The notes beneath the pieces were generated by a model. That model ran no database searches and was not told where the DNA came from. It saw only the letters and a program-made list of their open reading frames with translations. From Sphingomonas sp. URHD0057 (GTDB taxonomy: Bacteria > Pseudomonadota > Alphaproteobacteria > Sphingomonadales > Sphingomonadaceae), in contig NZ_KK211163.1 of the NCBI RefSeq assembly GCF_000620665.1, forward strand, positions 23,250-65,604: a stretch of DNA of 42,355 bases, read 5' to 3'. Shown here one piece after another: positions 1 to 7,494 of the stretch. The first letter of the stretch is position 1; the number at the start of each line of letters is the position of its first letter. The translations under genes were made by a program, and so were the position numbers.

Positions 1-3000
1 TCGACCGGCGTCGACAGTGTGTAGCTGTACGTTCCGTTGGCGTTGAGCGTCAGCGTGCCGTGCGTGCCGACGATGACGGCAGGCGTGTAGCCCGTCGCCC
101 CGGCGACGGCCAAGGTGCCGCCGACGGTCTCGGCCGTCGAGCTCGGATTGCTGCCGATCACCAGCGCCGCTTCGTCGACAGTCTTGGTCTGATTGTCAGG
201 GCTCAAGTCGACGTTGTCGACGTTGATGTCGAGCGTGGTCGTCGATAGATCGCCATCGCCGTCCTTGATCGTGTAGACGAAGTGATCGACCGCGTCCGCG
301 TCGATCGAGTCCGGGTTGACGGTGTAGGTATAGCTGCCGTCCGCGTGCAGCGTCAGGTCGCCATAGGTGCCATGGATCACCGTGTTGACGCCGCTCTGCA
401 CCGCCGTCGACGTGTCGGTGCCGGCCTTGACGCCAACGACGCCGCCACCGGAGTCGAAACCGTCGGCGCCAGGAACGTCGTTCACCAGCACGCCGCTGCC
501 GGCGCCCACCGTCAGGGTCGCGCCTTCGGTCACCGAGTTGGTGTCGCCATGTGCGGTCGGAACGTCGTCGATGATGTTGATGGTCAGCGTGCCGTCATCG
601 TGGTCGCCGTCCACGTCCGTAACGCGGATCGCGAAGCTGTCGGTGTCGTTGACGCCGTCAGTCGTGCTGTCCGTCAGCGTATAGGTGTACCCGATCGTGC
701 CTGCATTCGCATCGTAGCTGGTGATCGTGATGAAGCCGTGGTCGCCGTTGAAGGTCTGACCGACGGTTCCCGTAACCGCGACGCCACCGATGGTCACCGT
801 CGCCGGTGCATCACCCGAGGTGAAATTGATGGTTCCACTCGTGACTTCGGACTGGTCGCTTTCGTTGTTCGCATCGTCGTCGGCGATTTCGCCCGAGCCT
901 GCCGGCAGGCCGTCGTGTGGCGGCAGTCCCTTTTCATCGACCACAGTCCCGGCGCCCTCGCTCGGAACATCGATAGTCGGCTGATGATCGGGATTGGTGA
1001 TCGTCAGGGTCGCCTGCGACGTGTCGCCGTCGCCATCCGTAAGTGTGTACGTGAAGACGTCGACCGAGCCGCCCGGCGCGTTTTCGTGCAGGGTGTAGCT
1101 GTAGCTGCCGTCCGGGTTGAGCGTCAGCTGGCCGAACTCGCCATCGATGACGAACCCTCCGCTCGGATTGCTGTCGGAGTGCCCGGGGACGTTGTTGCTC
1201 GAGGCGCCGGTTACTTCGGCGCCGTCGGCACCCTTGGTGTCCGCTCCCGGCGCACCAGAGGTCGTATCCGCGCCGGTGATGACATTGCCGGTCGCGATAT
1301 GAGTTGTGTTGTCCGTCGTATCGGTGTCGGCCCGCGCAGTCGGAACGTCGTCGACAATGTTGACCGACAGCGTGTCGGTGTCGGTGTCGCCGTCGGTGTC
1401 AGTCAGCACGACCGTGAAATTCTCGAACAGCGAGTTTTCGCCGTTGGCATTCGGATGAGTCTCGTTGTCGAGCAGCGTATAGGTGTACGTGATCTCGCCG
1501 GTCGCCGCGTTATAGCCGGTGAAGGTCAGTGTGTTGCCCAGCGGCGTGTCGATATGCGCACCGACTTGGAATACGCCGTTAACGACTACGTTGACGCCGC
1601 CGACCGTCAGGCTGGCGACGCCGTCCGGCGCCGAAATGTTGAAACTGCCGGCGACCGTGGTCGATTCCTTGCTCGTGTCCGAGCCGTCTTGCAGATCGTC
1701 TTCGTCGACGATCACGTCGCCGCCATTCGCCTGGGGCGTCAAATTCGTGATCTGGACCGGGCGATCGGGGTTGTTGATGGTCAGCGTCGCGGTGTCCGCA
1801 TCGCCGTCGCCGTCGGTCAGCGTGTACGTGAAGACGTCGGTCGAACCGCCCGGCGCGCCTTCGTGCAGCACATAGCTGTAGCTGCCGTCCGCGTTCATGG
1901 TCAGCGTGCCGAATTGGCCGTCGACGACGAAGCCGCCGGCGGCGTCGCTATCGGAATGACCCGACACATTGTTGCTCGACAGGCCGGTCACGTGCGCGTT
2001 GTCCGCGCCCACCGTGTCGGCCCCGCTGTTGGTCGTTCCAACGGCGGTGACGACATTGCCCGCGGCCGTCCCAGTCTGGACGTCGACCGAGTCGGTGTCG
2101 TTGTTGGCGGTCGGGGTATCATCGATGATGTCGACGGTCAGCGTGGCCGTCGCGACGTCGCCGTCGCTGTCGGTCACAACCACCGAGAAATCGTCGTGAT
2201 GGCCGTCGCCGCCCGGATTCGTGTTGTCCGAGATCGCGTAGGTATAGCCGATCTGGCCGTTGGCGAGATTGACGCTGGTGATGGTGAGGACGCCGAACTC
2301 ACCCTGGATGGTCTGCCCGACGCTGCCGGACGTGATCTCCACCCCGTTGACGGTGACGCTGTCGAGGCCGTCCTCGGCGACGAATACGATCGTCCCCGCG
2401 GTGCTCTCGATATCGGCCCCCGCGTTCGAACCCTGAGGCTCAGCCGAACCGTCGATCGTCCGCGCGGGAAGCCCCGCTTCGCTGACCTGGTCGTGCGCGG
2501 CCACTGCGCCGGCCGGATTGTCCGGAGTCACGATGACCACCGTCGGCTCACGATCGATGAACTGGCCGACCGGTACGAAATCGGGCGGAGTATAGCCGAG
2601 CTCCGTCGGCGGAATGAGGTCACCCAGCGGAACGCCCGGATCGAGTGGCGGAACATCCACCGCGAAATTGCCGCCGCTGCTCGGCGAGTTGCCGGCCGCA
2701 GGCTGAGGTTCGGAATCGACGAGCAAAGCAGCCACGTTCGAGGCCGGCACGGCCACGTCGCCGATGCTCAGGTCGGGCACGAACACCGCGCCGTTCGGGA
2801 TGACCATGTGGGTGCCGTCAGGCATGTCGATGACGAGGTCGCGACCGACGACGTGGATGTCCGACATTGCGACGCCCGCCGGCAGGTTGACGATGCCCGC
2901 ATTGGCGGTGAGGACCTGGCCGATGTCGATCGTCAGCGTGCTCGAGGCGTTCGCGCCCTGCGCGTCGGCCAGCGTGTATTGAAAGACGTCACGAACGCCG

Positions 3001-3317
3001 TCGGGCGTGCCCGGATTGCGCACGTAATTGTAATTGCCCTGCGCATCCATCGACAGAACGCCGTACTGGCCGCTGGCCTGAAGATTGCCGCTGCCGCCGC
3101 TGCTCGCGCCACCGGCGCCATGAACTTCGACCACCGATGCGCCGCCGGCGCCTGGGGTGTCGGCACCGGACGAGCCGGTTACCGTTCCCACGCCGCTGAT
3201 CGCGTTTCCGCTCGCCGGACCCATGCTTCCCGCGGGAAGAGAGTCGACATCCGGGCGGGCGATCGGCCCATTGTCAGCAGCATTCGAGCCAGCCTGCGAA
3301 GCATCATAATCGGCCAT
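1..3317 (-). CDS. Giant VCBS/T1SS-143-type repeat adhesin, N-terminal part (runs off left edge)
   Basis: The minus strand is open from an ATG at 3317 to base 1 (1105 codons, no stop). A good ribosome site (AGAGGTGA) lies just upstream. The N-terminus (MADYDASQAGSNAADNG) has no Sec signal, as is usual for type I secreted adhesins whose export signal is C-terminal. After a Gly/Ser/Ala-rich start come Ig-like/cadherin-like modules with DGDGD, VFTYTLTDGDG and IVDDVPTA motifs. The last recurs at about 0.57, 1.35 and 2.12 kb, giving a two-domain unit near 260 residues. Composition is Asp/Gly/Thr-rich and almost free of Cys, typical of Ca-binding RTX adhesins. The role inferred is surface attachment or biofilm formation. 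It lies downstream of the tad operon on the same strand but is separated from it by a terminator. C-terminal RTX repeats and secretion genes would lie outside the window. Confidence 0.9.
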   Translation of the reverse strand, partial: MADYDASQAGSNAADNGPIARPDVDSLPAGSMGPASGNAISGVGTVTGSSGADTPGAGGASVVEVHGAGGASSGGSGNLQASGQYGVLSMDAQGNYNYVRNPGTPDGVRDVFQYTLADAQGANASSTLTIDIGQVLTANAGIVNLPAGVAMSDIHVVGRDLVIDMPDGTHMVIPNGAVFVPDLSIGDVAVPASNVAALLVDSEPQPAAGNSPSSGGNFAVDVPPLDPGVPLGDLIPPTELGYTPPDFVPVGQFIDREPTVVIVTPDNPAGAVAAHDQVSEAGLPARTIDGSAEPQGSNAGADIESTAGTIVFVAEDGLDSVTVNGVEITSGSVGQTIQGEFGVLTITSVNLANGQIGYTYAISDNTNPGGDGHHDDFSVVVTDSDGDVATATLTVDIIDDTPTANNDTDSVDVQTGTAAGNVVTAVGTTNSGADTVGADNAHVTGLSSNNVSGHSDSDAAGGFVVDGQFGTLTMNADGSYSYVLHEGAPGGSTDVFTYTLTDGDGDADTATLTINNPDRPVQITNLTPQANGGDVIVDEDDLQDGSDTSKESTTVAGSFNISAPDGVASLTVGGVNVVVNGVFQVGAHIDTPLGNTLTFTGYNAATGEITYTYTLLDNETHPNANGENSLFENFTVVLTDTDGDTDTDTLSVNIVDDVPTARADTDTTDNTTHIATGNVITGADTTSGAPGADTKGADGAEVTGASSNNVPGHSDSNPSGGFVIDGEFGQLTLNPDGSYSYTLHENAPGGSVDVFTYTLTDGDGDTSQATLTITNPDHQPTIDVPSEGAGTVVDEKGLPPHDGLPAGSGEIADDDANNESDQSEVTSGTINFTSGDAPATVTIGGVAVTGTVGQTFNGDHGFITITSYDANAGTIGYTYTLTDSTTDGVNDTDSFAIRVTDVDGDHDDGTLTINIIDDVPTAHGDTNSVTEGATLTVGAGSGVLVNDVPGADGFDSGGGVVGVKAGTDTSTAVQSGVNTVIHGTYGDLTLHADGSYTYTVNPDSIDADAVDHFVYTIKDGDGDLSTTTLDINVDNVDLSPDNQTKTVDEAALVIGSNPSSTAETVGGTLAVAGATGYTPAVIVGTHGTLTLNANGTYSYTLSTPV
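550..2140 (-). repeat. Long tandem repeat units inside the adhesin gene
   Basis: The plus-strand complement of the motif DDVPTA occurs near 557-582, 1340-1366 and 2110-2135, so the spacing is about 770-785 bp. Each unit holds a VCBS-like module (DGSYSY, APGGS.DVFTYTLTDGDGD) followed by an Ig-like T1SS-143-type module. The units at about 1000-1350 and 1790-2130 are the most alike (both carry the SSNNVSGHSDS or SSNNVPGHSDS type of motif). Confidence 0.75.
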
Positions 3318-3405
3318 TTTTCACCTCTGTCGTCGTCCGGCCCGCGGTTGCCCCTAGGGTCCGATTGGAATCGCGTGTGAGGATTACGAGGGGGAACGCC
3401 CGCCT

Positions 3406-3422
3406 TTAACGAAAAGCGTTAA
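3406..3422. promoter_or_regulatory. Inverted repeat in adhesin leader
   Basis: TTAACG (3406-3411) and CGTTAA (3417-3422) are perfect inverted arms around AAAAG, about 90 bp before the adhesin start codon. It could be an operator or a leader hairpin. The two TTAA cores are 9 bp apart rather than 7, so it is not a standard CtrA box. Confidence 0.3.
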
Positions 3423-3547
3423 CGCCGAGCCGCCCCTCAGCTCCCCGGAGGTCTTAAAGAGACCACTAGTTCAGGCGGTTGGCAAGACAAGGACGGGTTT
3501 TTTACGAATCGGAGCCCCGGTTCCAAAAAACATCTTGCAAGAACTAA

Positions 3548-3555
3548 ATGGTTAA
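3548..3555 (-). promoter_or_regulatory. CtrA-like 8-mer upstream of adhesin
   Basis: The minus strand reads TTAACCAT, the 8-mer CtrA motif known from Caulobacter, 231 bp before the adhesin start in the AT-rich leader. It is short, so chance occurrence is possible. Confidence 0.3.
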
Positions 3556-3568
3556 CAAGACAACTTCT

Positions 3569-3587
3569 TCTAAGTATTAATCTTAGA
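3569..3587. promoter_or_regulatory. 19-bp dyad, candidate operator
   Basis: TCTAAGTATTAATCTTAGA consists of perfect 6-bp inverted arms (TCTAAG and CTTAGA) around 7 bp. It sits in the AT-rich part of the adhesin leader, about 250 bp before the start codon. The binding protein is unknown. Confidence 0.35.
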
Positions 3588-3713
3588 TAAGTCACTGACG
3601 CCAGCGAACGTCGGAGCATTATTGTCTTGTTTTTGGAAAATCCGGCCGTTCGTTGGCAGATCAAATGGAGGATTTTCGCGCTTCTCACCGCATGGCTGCT
3701 TTAACGTGGACCG

Positions 3714-3729
3714 TTACCGGGTTGTTAAC
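3714..3729 (+). promoter_or_regulatory. CtrA-like box TTAC-N7-TTAAC
   Basis: TTAC (3714-3717), seven bases, then TTAAC (3725-3729). This differs by one base from the alphaproteobacterial CtrA consensus TTAA-N7-TTAAC. It lies about 400 bp upstream of the adhesin start. Confidence 0.3.
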
Positions 3730-3791
3730 ATTTGTCACGTTCCGGACAGAACGTGCAAAGCGACGCGTGTCGCAGCGTAACGGAAAAGCGG

Positions 3792-3846
3792 AAAAAATTG
3801 CGCCGCCCGTGTCCCACAATGGGAACGGATCGTTTCGCCGGGCGGC
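3792..3846 (-). terminator. Compound intrinsic terminator of the tad operon
   Basis: Read on the minus strand, GCCGCCCG (3846-3839) pairs perfectly with CGGGCGGC (3809-3802). An inner hairpin (TCCCA and TGGGA, 3812-3824) lies in the loop, and the outer stem is followed by GCAA and six T (3797-3792). It begins 90 bp after the prepilin peptidase stop codon, so it should end tad transcription before the adhesin gene. Confidence 0.6.
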
Positions 3847-3935
3847 TTGGCGACCGCGACTCGAAACTCGCACCGAGTCGCGTGTTCGCTAGACGCCCGT
3901 GACTCGACGTTGGGATGCCGCGGCTTCTCGCGGCC

Positions 3936-4463
3936 TTAGCTGCGTGGAAGATTGACGCCTTTGATGGGCGGCAGCGGGTACCCTTTGACCGTCAGGCTGT
4001 GCGAATATTGCGAACCCAGGACCAACAGGGCTCCGACGGCGATCGCGACGCCGTACGGAATTCGGTTCGCCTCGCTTCGCCTTTTGCCCTGCAGCTTGCG
4101 TTTGGCGATGTAGACGAGCGCAACCGCTCCGCCGGCAATGAAGATCGACGCGATGAGCGCGAGCGCGGCCGCGAAGTTCACCCAGAGACCGGTCGCGGCG
4201 AGCAATTTCACGTCCCCTCCGCCGAGCAGATTCGCGGAGAAGGCAAAGGTCCCAATGAACATAATCACGGCGAAGATGACCGCATTCTGCCACAGGGGCC
4301 CGCGGAACCCTTCGAAGGCCATCGCCGCAATCGCCCCGGCGATGACGACGAGGACGGTCACGTTCGAGATGCGAAGGCGCCAGATATCTTCGGCCGCCGC
4401 GGCGAGCAATGCGAGGAGAAGCAATCCGGCTAACCACATTGGCGCAAAAATGATGAGGTTCAC
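3936..4463 (-). CDS. cpaA: Prepilin peptidase of the Tad system (TadV/CpaA)
   Basis: 175-residue inner-membrane aspartic protease of the A24 family, expected to cleave the Flp prepilins after Gly13. The two catalytic aspartates are visible: D26 in AEDIWRLRISN and D84 in the GGGDVKLL (GxGD) motif. The rest is hydrophobic with about five membrane segments, the usual size for TadV/CpaA, which lack the N-terminal methylase domain of PilD. The start is GTG at 4463, overlapping the TGA of the upstream TPR gene (GTGA), so it is probably translationally coupled. It is last in the operon, whereas in many tad loci the peptidase follows flp directly. Confidence 0.92.
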   Translation of the reverse strand: MNLIIFAPMWLAGLLLLALLAAAAEDIWRLRISNVTVLVVIAGAIAAMAFEGFRGPLWQNAVIFAVIMFIGTFAFSANLLGGGDVKLLAATGLWVNFAAALALIASIFIAGGAVALVYIAKRKLQGKRRSEANRIPYGVAIAVGALLVLGSQYSHSLTVKGYPLPPIKGVNLPRS

Positions 4464-5269
4464 CGGCCGCTCGCTCCTTCAAGATTGTTTGCCGCGCGCT
4501 CGTACCAGCTGCCGCTCGCCTCGAGCGCTTGGGTAAAGGCGGCGATCGCCCGCTTGCGATCACCCAGTAGCTGGGCGGCAACGCCGGCATCATTCAGGCG
4601 AGCCGCCCAATCGCGATCCGACTCTCCGGCTTGCCGACGTGGCAGCTCGGCCGCCAATGCACTTTGGGCCAGTTGCAGGTTGTTCGCGATCCGCTCGTTC
4701 CTGGGAGCGGCCCGCGCAGCGCGCTCGAACAGCGAGACGGCGCTCGCCCAATCGCCGCGCAGGATCAATGACCAGCCGCGATTATTCGCGACCTCCGACC
4801 GGTCGGGCGCCAGGGCACCCGCTTTCCCGTACGCCGCGTCGGCCTGGGGCCAATCACGATCGTAATCAGCGACCGCGCCACGCGCGTTCCAAGCGCGCCA
4901 GGTCGCGGCGGGAGACTCGACGGCACGTCCGATCAGCTCCGAAGCAAGCTTGCGGTCGCCGATCTCGATCGCCGAGATCCCCGCGCGTTCAAGGATCCGG
5001 GAATCCTTCGGCGTGACCGTCAACACTTGCTGGTAGGCCGCGAGCGCTTCCGCGAATTTTCTGGCATCGAACGCGACGTTTCCGATCGCCCGGTCCGCAT
5101 CGACTTCGGATGCGCCCGCGGCAATCGCCTTCGAAATCATCAGGCGCGCCTGGTCCAGGCGACCCGCAGCTCCGGCGCGTTGAGCTTCCTCCAGCTGCGA
5201 CCTTATCGCGGCGTCATCGAGAGGTGCGGCCGTGGCTGCGCTCAAGGCAACCAGGAACGGAAGGATCAT
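4460..5269 (-). CDS. Exported TPR protein of the tad operon
   Basis: 269 residues starting MILPFLVALSAATAAP, a Sec signal peptide. At least five TPR-like helix pairs follow (for example GKAGALAPDRSEVANNRGWSL and AIAAFTQALEASGSWYERAANN). It is probably periplasmic and acts as a scaffold in pilus assembly, comparable to TadD, though the exact partner is unknown. ATG at 5269 overlaps the stop of the preceding gene (ATGA). The frame remains open further upstream, but that part lies over the preceding gene and has no family resemblance, so the ATG at 5269 was chosen. Confidence 0.85.
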   Translation of the reverse strand: MILPFLVALSAATAAPLDDAAIRSQLEEAQRAGAAGRLDQARLMISKAIAAGASEVDADRAIGNVAFDARKFAEALAAYQQVLTVTPKDSRILERAGISAIEIGDRKLASELIGRAVESPAATWRAWNARGAVADYDRDWPQADAAYGKAGALAPDRSEVANNRGWSLILRGDWASAVSLFERAARAAPRNERIANNLQLAQSALAAELPRRQAGESDRDWAARLNDAGVAAQLLGDRKRAIAAFTQALEASGSWYERAANNLEGASGR

Positions 5270-6501
5270 CCGCGCTTCGGCAGCACCGCATTTCGCGGCG
5301 CATCGCGTCCCAGCACGACAACCAGGACATTGCTGTTGGCGACTGGTTGCGCGGGGAAGCCGAATTGCGCGGCGAGGCTTCGGCCAAGCGTCCGGCGGGC
5401 AATCGGGTAAAACACCACGCTGCGCGCGCGCGCGTCGGCGTTTCCGATCTCGATCTTGCGCCAGCCGCGGTCGAGTAGGACCGCGCGGCTCTGGGCCGCC
5501 AGCCCTTGCCGTTGGGCAGCATTGAGCACGCGAATGTTCGGGCGTGCCTGGGCCATCATGATCGGCACCCAGCGCACGGTCGTGCTGCCGCGAGTCTGCG
5601 CGACGACCTGGGCTTGCCACACCGGCCGGCCGTCTGTGACCAAGGCAACCTCGGCAAGCGAAAGCCGCTCGAGATACGGCGCGCGATTGTCGGTGATCGG
5701 CGCCTTTGCCATCTTGGGCGCCGGCGCCTCCACGGTCTCCGGTAGGAGCGGCAACTCGACACGGATCGCCGATGCCGCGCTCACCATCTGCAGTGGTCGA
5801 AGCGGCGGCAGCGCAACCGTGACCGACGAGCTCAATGTCGGCGTCGCAATGGGAACATCCGTCCGCCGTGCGAGCGTCGGCAACTCAACAGTGACGGTGG
5901 GCTGCGGTGCAACCGGCGCCTTCGCCGGCAGCTCAACGGTGACCGTGGGCCGCGGTGCAAGCTGCGGGGCTGCGGGCCGAGCGGCGGGGAGCTCGACCGT
6001 GATGCTCGACGCCAACGCCGGAGTCGCGATCGGCACATACTCGCTGACCTGCTTGGGCTGAGCCACCGGCATCGAGCTGATGACCGCGGCCGCCTCCCGG
6101 CGGGCCATGGCGGCATCGAACGCATTGCCTTGCTGATCCATCGAATCCGCGACGCCGGTCAGCAGCACCGGATCCTTGGGCGTCAGTGCAAGCGCGGCTT
6201 CGTAATTCGAACGCGCCAGATCGAACCGCCCCATCGCTTCGTAGGCGCGGGCAAGGCCGGCATAGGCGTCGGCGCTGTTGGGCTGCTCGCGCAGCGCCTT
6301 GCGGAATCCTTCGAGCGCCAGGCCGACGTTGCCGATCGCGAGCTGCCCGTTGGCGTCCGCAAGCAGCGCCGATCCCGGCCTCAGCTTGGCCGAAGCGTCG
6401 GGAATGGCGCGGATCTTCACCTCCGACGTTTGCGTCGTCGAGGCGCATCCGGCCGCGACGAGAAAGCCGGCATAAACGAGTGACGAAGTCCCCCCGCGCA
6501 T
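5266..6501 (-). CDS. tadD: TadD-like lipoprotein: TPR domain, repeat linker, LytR_C domain
   Basis: 411 residues. The N-terminus MRGGTSSLVYAGFLVAAGC carries a lipobox (VAAGC). TPR motifs span about residues 50-130 (GNVGLALEGFRKAL; ALALTPKDP). A Pro/Ala-rich linker at about 150-290 holds five VELP/VALP repeats. The C-terminal 80 residues (IRVLNAAQRQGLAAQ through the GRSLAAQFG region) match the LytR_C type of domain, which is thought to bind cell wall. In tad systems TadD is an outer-membrane or periplasmic TPR lipoprotein needed for assembly; here it may also anchor to peptidoglycan. ATG 6501 has a GGGGGAGG site and follows the tadC stop by 2 nt. Confidence 0.85.
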   Translation of the reverse strand: MRGGTSSLVYAGFLVAAGCASTTQTSEVKIRAIPDASAKLRPGSALLADANGQLAIGNVGLALEGFRKALREQPNSADAYAGLARAYEAMGRFDLARSNYEAALALTPKDPVLLTGVADSMDQQGNAFDAAMARREAAAVISSMPVAQPKQVSEYVPIATPALASSITVELPAARPAAPQLAPRPTVTVELPAKAPVAPQPTVTVELPTLARRTDVPIATPTLSSSVTVALPPLRPLQMVSAASAIRVELPLLPETVEAPAPKMAKAPITDNRAPYLERLSLAEVALVTDGRPVWQAQVVAQTRGSTTVRWVPIMMAQARPNIRVLNAAQRQGLAAQSRAVLLDRGWRKIEIGNADARARSVVFYPIARRTLGRSLAAQFGFPAQPVANSNVLVVVLGRDAPRNAVLPKRG

Positions 6502-6503
6502 GG

Positions 6504-7490
6504 TTAGCCTCCCCCTGCCCCTTGAAGCGCCGGCAGCACCGCGCGCGCAACGCGGATGGCGGCCGGCAACATGAGAACCCCGATCATGCACGGAAGCATG
6601 CACACGACGAGCGGAATGGAAAGCAGAACCGGCAGCCGGTGCGCTTTTTCCTCCGCCTTCATCCGCCGCCGCTCGCGCATTTCCGACGCGTAGATGCGCA
6701 GCGTCTGCGCAATCGACGAACCGAGCTTGGTCGACTGAATGAGCAGGGTCGCGAACGCCTTGATCTCGTCCGCTCCGGCGCGGTCGGCCATCCGCCGCAG
6801 CGCATCTTCGTGGCTGCGCCCGGCGCGCAGCTCGAGCACCACCGCGCCGAGCTGCTCGGACAGGCGCGGATGCGAGGTCGTCATCTCCATCCCCACGCGG
6901 GCGAACGCGGCTTCGAGGCCGAGGCCGGCCTCAACGCAGACCAGCATCAGGTCGAGCGCGTCGGGAAAGCCGTTGATGATGTCGCGCTGGCGCCGGTCGG
7001 CGCGAGCGCGGACGAAGATCGCCGGCACGTAGAGACCAAACACCGCCGCCAACACCAGCGAACCGTAAAGCTTGATGATTCCGGGGCTTGAGCCGCCGAG
7101 CCAATAGAGCACGAGCACGAGAATCGGCAGGCCGATCACCAACACCAGCCGGACCAGCGTGTAGACGCGCGGCGCGTGGGGCGCGGTGAAACCGGCCGCG
7201 ATCAGCTTGCGGCGGACCGCCTGGTCCTTGGTGTCGACGAGGCTCAGCCCGCGCTTCTCGATCGCGTTGACGAGCGTCAGCCAGGCGCTCTGCACCCGGT
7301 CGGTGCGCAGCGAGGCCAGCGTCGCGGTGCCGCCGCGCATATCCGGCCCGTCGGCGAGCAGGCGGCGGCGGGTCAGTTGGCGAACGCTCATCGCGCGCGC
7401 CGAAATATAGCTTGCCGCGGCAACGCCGACGAACAGCAGGATCAGCAGCAGAACCCGCAGCGGACCATTTTCGGCGATCAGCTCGATCAT
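6504..7490 (-). CDS. tadC: Tad inner-membrane platform protein TadC
   Basis: 328 residues, T2SSF/GspF-type platform protein. One membrane segment lies near residues 12-30 and two in the middle (VRLVLVIGLPILVLVLYWL and the VLAAVFGLYVPAIF stretch). The cytoplasmic T2SSF domain (NGFPDALDLMLVCVEAGLGLEAAF, SHEDALRRMADRAGADEIKAFATLLIQ in parts) precedes a final hydrophobic hairpin. TadB and TadC form the platform on which the TadA ATPase acts. It starts 4 nt after the tadB stop codon. The length is normal for the family. Confidence 0.93.
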   Translation of the reverse strand: MIELIAENGPLRVLLLILLFVGVAAASYISARAMSVRQLTRRRLLADGPDMRGGTATLASLRTDRVQSAWLTLVNAIEKRGLSLVDTKDQAVRRKLIAAGFTAPHAPRVYTLVRLVLVIGLPILVLVLYWLGGSSPGIIKLYGSLVLAAVFGLYVPAIFVRARADRRQRDIINGFPDALDLMLVCVEAGLGLEAAFARVGMEMTTSHPRLSEQLGAVVLELRAGRSHEDALRRMADRAGADEIKAFATLLIQSTKLGSSIAQTLRIYASEMRERRRMKAEEKAHRLPVLLSIPLVVCMLPCMIGVLMLPAAIRVARAVLPALQGAGGG

Positions 7491-7494
7491 CGCA

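Larger units (their letters stand above)
3318..3935. other. 618-bp non-coding region between tad operon end and adhesin start
   Basis: No credible gene is seen. Short open frames here have no ribosome site or recognisable motif. The left half (about 3500-3600) is clearly richer in A+T than the surrounding DNA and probably holds the adhesin promoter. The right half holds two strong dyads at the end of the tad operon: 3792-3846 (listed as a terminator) and a 9-bp stem at 3855-3863 paired with 3874-3882. Confidence 0.6.

Noticed and set aside
282-3380. 1032-codon open frame on the plus strand
   Set aside because: It is antisense to the adhesin gene. Its product is Arg/Val/Asp-rich without domain logic, while the minus strand has repeats, a ribosome site and family motifs.
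3406-3422. CtrA box in the adhesin leader
   Set aside because: The TTAA cores are 9 bp apart, not 7, so it was kept only as a generic inverted repeat.
3437-3892. Short open frames in the adhesin leader region
   Set aside because: They have no ribosome site, odd composition and overlap the terminator and operator-like dyads.
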